DNA of 25,906 nucleotides from a virus. The notes under the pieces were generated by a model. That model had not been told where the DNA came from, did not search any database, and was given only the letters and a program-made list of their open reading frames with translations. The stretch covers positions 1-25,906 of the IMG/VR virus record IMGVR_UViG_3300020478_002014. One strand, written 5' to 3'. A program made the translations under genes and the position numbers. This document shows, in pieces, positions 22,596 through 25,906 of this stretch; positions within the stretch are counted from its first letter, which is position 1, and each line of letters starts with the position of its first letter.

Positions 22596-23634
22596 AAAGC
22601 CGACACTTAGCGAACTGAGTACCCGCATTGCGGCAGATATTGAACTCGCCAGCGGCGAAAAGGCATCCGGGCGAGGTGATATTTATTACCCCTTTGCGCG
22701 TGCGTTAACTGCTACCGCTCACGGGCTGCACATGCACCTCGACTACAACCGCGATCAGCTGTTTGACACTACAGCAGACGAAGAGCACTTGGTAAAACGC
22801 GCCGCTGATATGGGCATCTATCGCACAGCGTCGCAGCGGGCTGCGGGTACGGCAACGGTATCGGGCACCGACGGTGCTCAGATCCTCGAAGGCGAAGTGC
22901 TCGCGCTCGGTGACATCCTATACATAACCCGCGACGCAGCTGTTGTAACTGATGGCAGCGCATCGCTACCGATTCGCGCTGTTAATGCTGGTTCAGCGGG
23001 CAATCAGCCTGCTGGCACCACGCTGCGTCTGCAGCGCACGATTGACGGCGTCGATACCAGCGCCGCTGTTAACGAGTTGGCAGGTGGTGCCGACATCGAA
23101 GACATCGAACATCTGCGCGAACGCCTGCAGGAACGCCGTCAGAACCCACCAATGGGCGGGCGGCCATCCGACTATGTGCAGTGGGCAAAAGCCGCTCACC
23201 CAGACATTACGCGTGCCTGGTGTTTTAACAACGAAGACGGCGCAGGTACCGTCGTCGTGCGAGTCGTTACCGACGACCTCGAAAGCCGCATCCCATCGCA
23301 GTCGCACATGGACGCAGTAACCGCCTATATCGACGCAGAGCGTCCGGCGGGCATGGCGGGCTACCGTACCGGCTGGTTGGTCGAGGTGCCGATCAATATC
23401 ACATTTACCTACCTGTTACCCGACACCCAGGACGTGCGTGACCAGATCGAAGCCGAGCTGCTCGACCTGATCGCCAACGAAGTCGAGCCAGGCAAAACGC
23501 TGCCACTCTCGCGCATTCGTGAGGCCATCAGTTCAGCCGCAGGCGAGCAGGATCACGCGATCGACCTCGATGCAGACATACCCAGTGCCAGTCACGAACT
23601 GCTCGCGCTGGGCACGATAACCTGGCCAGCGTAA
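22585..23634 (+). CDS. Baseplate wedge protein J-like (Mu gp47)
   Basis: A 349-residue baseplate J/gp47 family protein starting at ATG 22585. The frame is open back to 22513, but that lies within gp46 and lacks a ribosome site. Diagnostic segments are FEKPTLSELSTRIAADIE at the start, then HGLHMHLDYNRDQLFDTTADEEHLVKRA, and in the middle ELAGGADIEDIEHLRERLQERRQNPPMGG (about residues 165-193) with SDYVQWAKAAHPDITRAWC. It forms the wedge that links hub to fibres. The stop is embedded in TAAGGAG, the ribosome site of the fibre-like gene. Confidence 0.93.
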   Translation: MAFEKPTLSELSTRIAADIELASGEKASGRGDIYYPFARALTATAHGLHMHLDYNRDQLFDTTADEEHLVKRAADMGIYRTASQRAAGTATVSGTDGAQILEGEVLALGDILYITRDAAVVTDGSASLPIRAVNAGSAGNQPAGTTLRLQRTIDGVDTSAAVNELAGGADIEDIEHLRERLQERRQNPPMGGRPSDYVQWAKAAHPDITRAWCFNNEDGAGTVVVRVVTDDLESRIPSQSHMDAVTAYIDAERPAGMAGYRTGWLVEVPINITFTYLLPDTQDVRDQIEAELLDLIANEVEPGKTLPLSRIREAISSAAGEQDHAIDLDADIPSASHELLALGTITWPA

Positions 23635-23645
23635 GGAGCCACAAC

Positions 23646-24368
23646 ATGGACTACCCAGTCAGCGACGAATTCGCAAAGCTGCACAACGGCAAGTTCACCG
23701 ACGGTGATCCCCAGAACAACATTCCGCCCAGTAAGAATTCAGCCACAAATATAAATACGCTATACGATGAACTGCTGGCGACGCTCAGCAGTGCAGGTAT
23801 AACCCCCGACGAAAACAACACAACACAGCTGGCCCAGGCCGTCGCGCAACTGATAACCAACGCTACAGCCGATAGCCAGCGGCGTGCCCAGTACACAGCG
23901 CAAGTAACAGGGTCAAGTTACGTTGAGTTTGTAATACCGTCCTGGGCCAGAGTCGTGACCTTAGATTTTACCGACCTGTCATTGGATAACAGTGGCGATT
24001 ACCCATTGCTTTACTTAGGGACAAGTGCAGGCATTGAGACAAACGGTTATGCAGCCTACAAACTTGAATTTTTTGAAGATCTAAACGGTAACGCGATCGC
24101 AAACGAGGAGCTGGGTACCGAACCTAAGTTGGTCAGGCAGAATCTCTATGACTCTGAGTCAGTATCTGGTTCGGCAAGGCTGGCGCTGGTTGATCCTGGT
24201 TCAGCCGCCTGGGTAATGAATGCTCAGATATTCAGACGAGGCGACGGCGTTGCAGGGAGCATGCACTACAATAAATCGCTGGCCGATGCGCTGGCGGTGG
24301 TAAGGCTTCAGACGAATAAAGGAATATTCGACAGCGGTTATGTCGGCGTGTCGATTGAGGGGTTGTGA
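23646..24368 (+). CDS. Putative tail fibre protein, short
   Basis: A 240-residue protein. Residues 1-75 (MDYPVSDEFAKLHNGKFTDG, then DPQNNIPPSKNSATNINTLYDELLATL, then GITPDENNTTQLAQAVAQLI) are the common tail-fibre start module NGKFTDGDP...TPDE..TQL. The remainder (about 85-240) is a beta-rich domain without recognised match, with clearly lower GC than the baseplate genes. It may be the receptor-binding part. The gene lies between gp47 and gp48, where Mu has no fibre gene. It overlaps the run-up of the gp48-like gene, which starts three bases after its stop. Confidence 0.75.
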   Translation: MDYPVSDEFAKLHNGKFTDGDPQNNIPPSKNSATNINTLYDELLATLSSAGITPDENNTTQLAQAVAQLITNATADSQRRAQYTAQVTGSSYVEFVIPSWARVVTLDFTDLSLDNSGDYPLLYLGTSAGIETNGYAAYKLEFFEDLNGNAIANEELGTEPKLVRQNLYDSESVSGSARLALVDPGSAAWVMNAQIFRRGDGVAGSMHYNKSLADALAVVRLQTNKGIFDSGYVGVSIEGL

Positions 24369-24370
24369 TA

Positions 24371-24964
24371 ATGAACTACACGGCGGCCCTGCTATCTCTG
24401 ATGCCTCGTGGCCTTATATGGTCACGATCACCCGACGGCGCGCTCGCAAAGCTGATGGCTGGCCTTGCGGTCGAGCTGCAACGCATCGACGATCGCGGCG
24501 GCGACCTGCTGGCCGAGTCGATAACAACGACGATAAGCGAGACCCTGGCGAACTGGGAGGCCGATCTAGGTCTAAGGAATCAACCTAGTGCTATAGATCA
24601 ACGCCTGGCAGCTGTGCGGCAAAAATACCGTTTGTACGGCAGCCAAAGCCGAGAATTTTTTCAGGCACTGGTCGAAGCTTTTGGCGTTACCGCCGAAATT
24701 CAGGAATACAAAGAAAGCACCTTTGGCGGTGACTTTGGCGAGTATTTCAGGGGACGTGACTGGGCATTTGTCGTCGATTTTGTAGTCGCCGAAGAAACAA
24801 CCGACGACCAGATAGACGTCCTTTCTGTCACCATTCACACATACTTGCACGCGCACAAAATCGCAATCGTGCGTAGAGAACTCAGTATCCCATATGCGCT
24901 CACTGACGATGGGGCTTTCTTGGCCGATGGTGGGCGTTACCTAATCAGCACTCCGAAGGAATAA
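24371..24964 (+). CDS. Baseplate-fibre connector (Mu gp48-like, YmfQ/DUF2313)
   Basis: A 197-residue protein of the gp48/YmfQ family. The N-terminus MNYTAALLSLMPRGLIWSRSPDG and the following LAKLMAGLAVELQRIDDRGGDLL, then ETLANWEADLGL (about residues 59-70) with QRLAAVRQKY are characteristic. The ATG at 24371 is preferred to a GTG at 24365 because GAGGGG at 24357-24362 is eight bases from the ATG. The family belongs to the baseplate edge where fibres attach. GC drops toward the 3' half. Confidence 0.88.
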   Translation: MNYTAALLSLMPRGLIWSRSPDGALAKLMAGLAVELQRIDDRGGDLLAESITTTISETLANWEADLGLRNQPSAIDQRLAAVRQKYRLYGSQSREFFQALVEAFGVTAEIQEYKESTFGGDFGEYFRGRDWAFVVDFVVAEETTDDQIDVLSVTIHTYLHAHKIAIVRRELSIPYALTDDGAFLADGGRYLISTPKE

Positions 24965-24969
24965 CAACC

Positions 24970-25836
24970 ATGACAACGACCATTGATCTGAGCAATGTCC
25001 CATTAGTAACTCTGGATCAGGCAGATATGATTCTTGCTAAAAATTCAGCCGATGAATATGTCTGGGTTGATCCTGCGAATATTGCTCAAAACTCAGGGAT
25101 TCCGTTTAATCAATATCTTGATCACCATCCAGATATAGTTGCCTATTGGTGGCCAGATCAGTGCGATGCGGGGCAGCTGCATAAGGCGGCATTACGATGC
25201 ACTGATTTTAATTCGCTCCAGGTTCCTATACTGCAGCAACGCGAGGGCGTTCGTGTATATGCGGCAGAGTCTGCTACTAATGAAAATTTAAGATTTTCGA
25301 GCACGCAAACCAATCAGGTAACTATCGAACGTACAGAGGTTGCGTTCGTTTATGTTGATCCAGCATTCGCAAGAAGCCCATATGATAGCTGTCAGGTTCA
25401 TTATTGTGCCTCATCAGCTAACTACGGAGGCTTTAGAATCACTTATATAAATGACTCGAATTCTGTCTGGGACATCGCAGCTGCAGCATATCCCTATAAC
25501 TCAGTTAGCCTTACGACTTCGCTCGGTGTAGATCAGCTACCCGCAGGCTGGGTGGCGATATACAGCACCCTTACTGAAGACCAAGCAGCTGAAAGCGGTA
25601 CCTTGATTGTTTCAGCGTTGGGGTTGGAAGCTGCCCCAACTGCCGGAGGTCGTGACGGTCATCTTACCAGGCCTCTCAGTACGTTTCGTATCTCTCCCAC
25701 TAGTTCGGGGGATGCCATTACATTTGCTGGGGCGGGCGTTTATCCTGCGTTTTTTTGTAAGTCACGAGTAGTCCTGTCTGAGGCTGACGTGCATGATTTG
25801 TTTTCTCGATTTAAAGCGCATTATGGCATTGAGTGA
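24970..25836 (+). CDS. Putative receptor-binding or tail fibre protein
   Basis: A 288-residue protein after gp48, the place of the Mu fibre gene S. The start (TIDLSNVPLVTLDQADMILA, then KNSADEYVWVDPANIAQ) is a short attachment-like region. The rest looks like a jelly-roll or lectin-like domain (VAYWWPDQCDAGQLHKAALR, then EVAFVYVDPAFARSPYDSCQVHY and STFRISPTSSGDAITFAGAG), ending in a short helix EADVHDLFSRFKAHYG. The last motif resembles the helix that ends many concanavalin-type phage tail proteins. Much shorter than Mu S and AT-richer than the baseplate genes. Sugar binding is inference. Confidence 0.65.
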   Translation: MTTTIDLSNVPLVTLDQADMILAKNSADEYVWVDPANIAQNSGIPFNQYLDHHPDIVAYWWPDQCDAGQLHKAALRCTDFNSLQVPILQQREGVRVYAAESATNENLRFSSTQTNQVTIERTEVAFVYVDPAFARSPYDSCQVHYCASSANYGGFRITYINDSNSVWDIAAAAYPYNSVSLTTSLGVDQLPAGWVAIYSTLTEDQAAESGTLIVSALGLEAAPTAGGRDGHLTRPLSTFRISPTSSGDAITFAGAGVYPAFFCKSRVVLSEADVHDLFSRFKAHYGIE

Positions 25837-25844
25837 GTCTATTC

Positions 25845-25906
25845 ATGGAGTGGAAATTACTAACCACAGCATGTCCGGTACTGCCCCATATCGCGGTCAG
25901 TGCTAA
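25845..25906 (+). CDS. Possible 5' end of a further gene, cut by the window
   Basis: An ATG at 25845, nine bases after the previous stop, opens a frame that runs to the window end (MEWKLLTTACPVLPHIAVSA, incomplete). The upstream GAGTGAG is a weak ribosome site. A fibre chaperone or further tail gene would be expected here, but 20 residues are too few to support a call. Confidence 0.3.
   Translation, partial: MEWKLLTTACPVLPHIAVSA

Noticed and set aside
24365-24370. GTG start for the gp48-like protein
   Set aside because: Too close to GAGGGG; ATG at 24371 has eight-base spacing and gives the usual family N-terminus.
1-25906. Mu ends, attachment sites, tRNA genes, insertion sequences or CRISPR arrays
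   Set aside because: None was seen; the window appears to lie entirely inside the late region of the phage.

Overview
The window is the structural half of a Mu-like transposable myophage or prophage. All 33 or so genes lie on the + strand, tightly packed with ATGA/TGATG overlaps, and follow the Mu late order: lysis, DNA packaging, head, contractile tail, baseplate, tail fibres. No transposase, repressor, Mu end or bacterial flank is visible. The host therefore cannot be named. Family content and the fairly GC-rich codon use fit a gammaproteobacterial Mu-like phage, but that is an inference.

Layout. 1-1225: lysis cassette (M15 peptidase endolysin, putative holin, partly overlapping spanin pair). 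1215-2118: small conserved Mu-like genes (TraR/DksA-type zinc finger, DUF2730, gp26-like). 2120-5923: small and large terminase and portal. 5923-7446: a MuF-type minor head protein carrying an extra C-terminal HEIGH metallopeptidase-like domain. A small overlapping ORF follows it. 7674-10630: an accessory block inserted between the MuF gene and the protease gene. It holds a 218-bp non-coding region with a 14-bp palindrome, three AT-richer unknown genes and two genes for membrane-anchored unknown proteins. 10631-13059: protease with in-frame nested scaffold, decoration protein and major capsid protein. 13160-15098: head-completion and neck genes. 15098-19289: sheath, tube, tail-assembly chaperone with a predicted -2 frameshift, and tape measure. 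19299-23634: baseplate (N, P, gp45 spike, gp46, gp47/J). 23646-25836: fibre-like protein, gp48-like protein and a second putative receptor-binding protein, with visibly lower GC. The window ends just inside a possible further ORF.

How it works together. The terminase pair fills a procapsid built from portal, scaffold and capsid, which the protease matures. The sheath, tube and baseplate inject the genome. The endolysin, holin and spanins release progeny. The most unusual parts are the MuF-metallopeptidase fusion, the unknown cargo block, a TALN(S/T)E-type peptide repeated through protease, scaffold and portal, and a hairpin lying exactly where the protease gene's Shine-Dalgarno should be.
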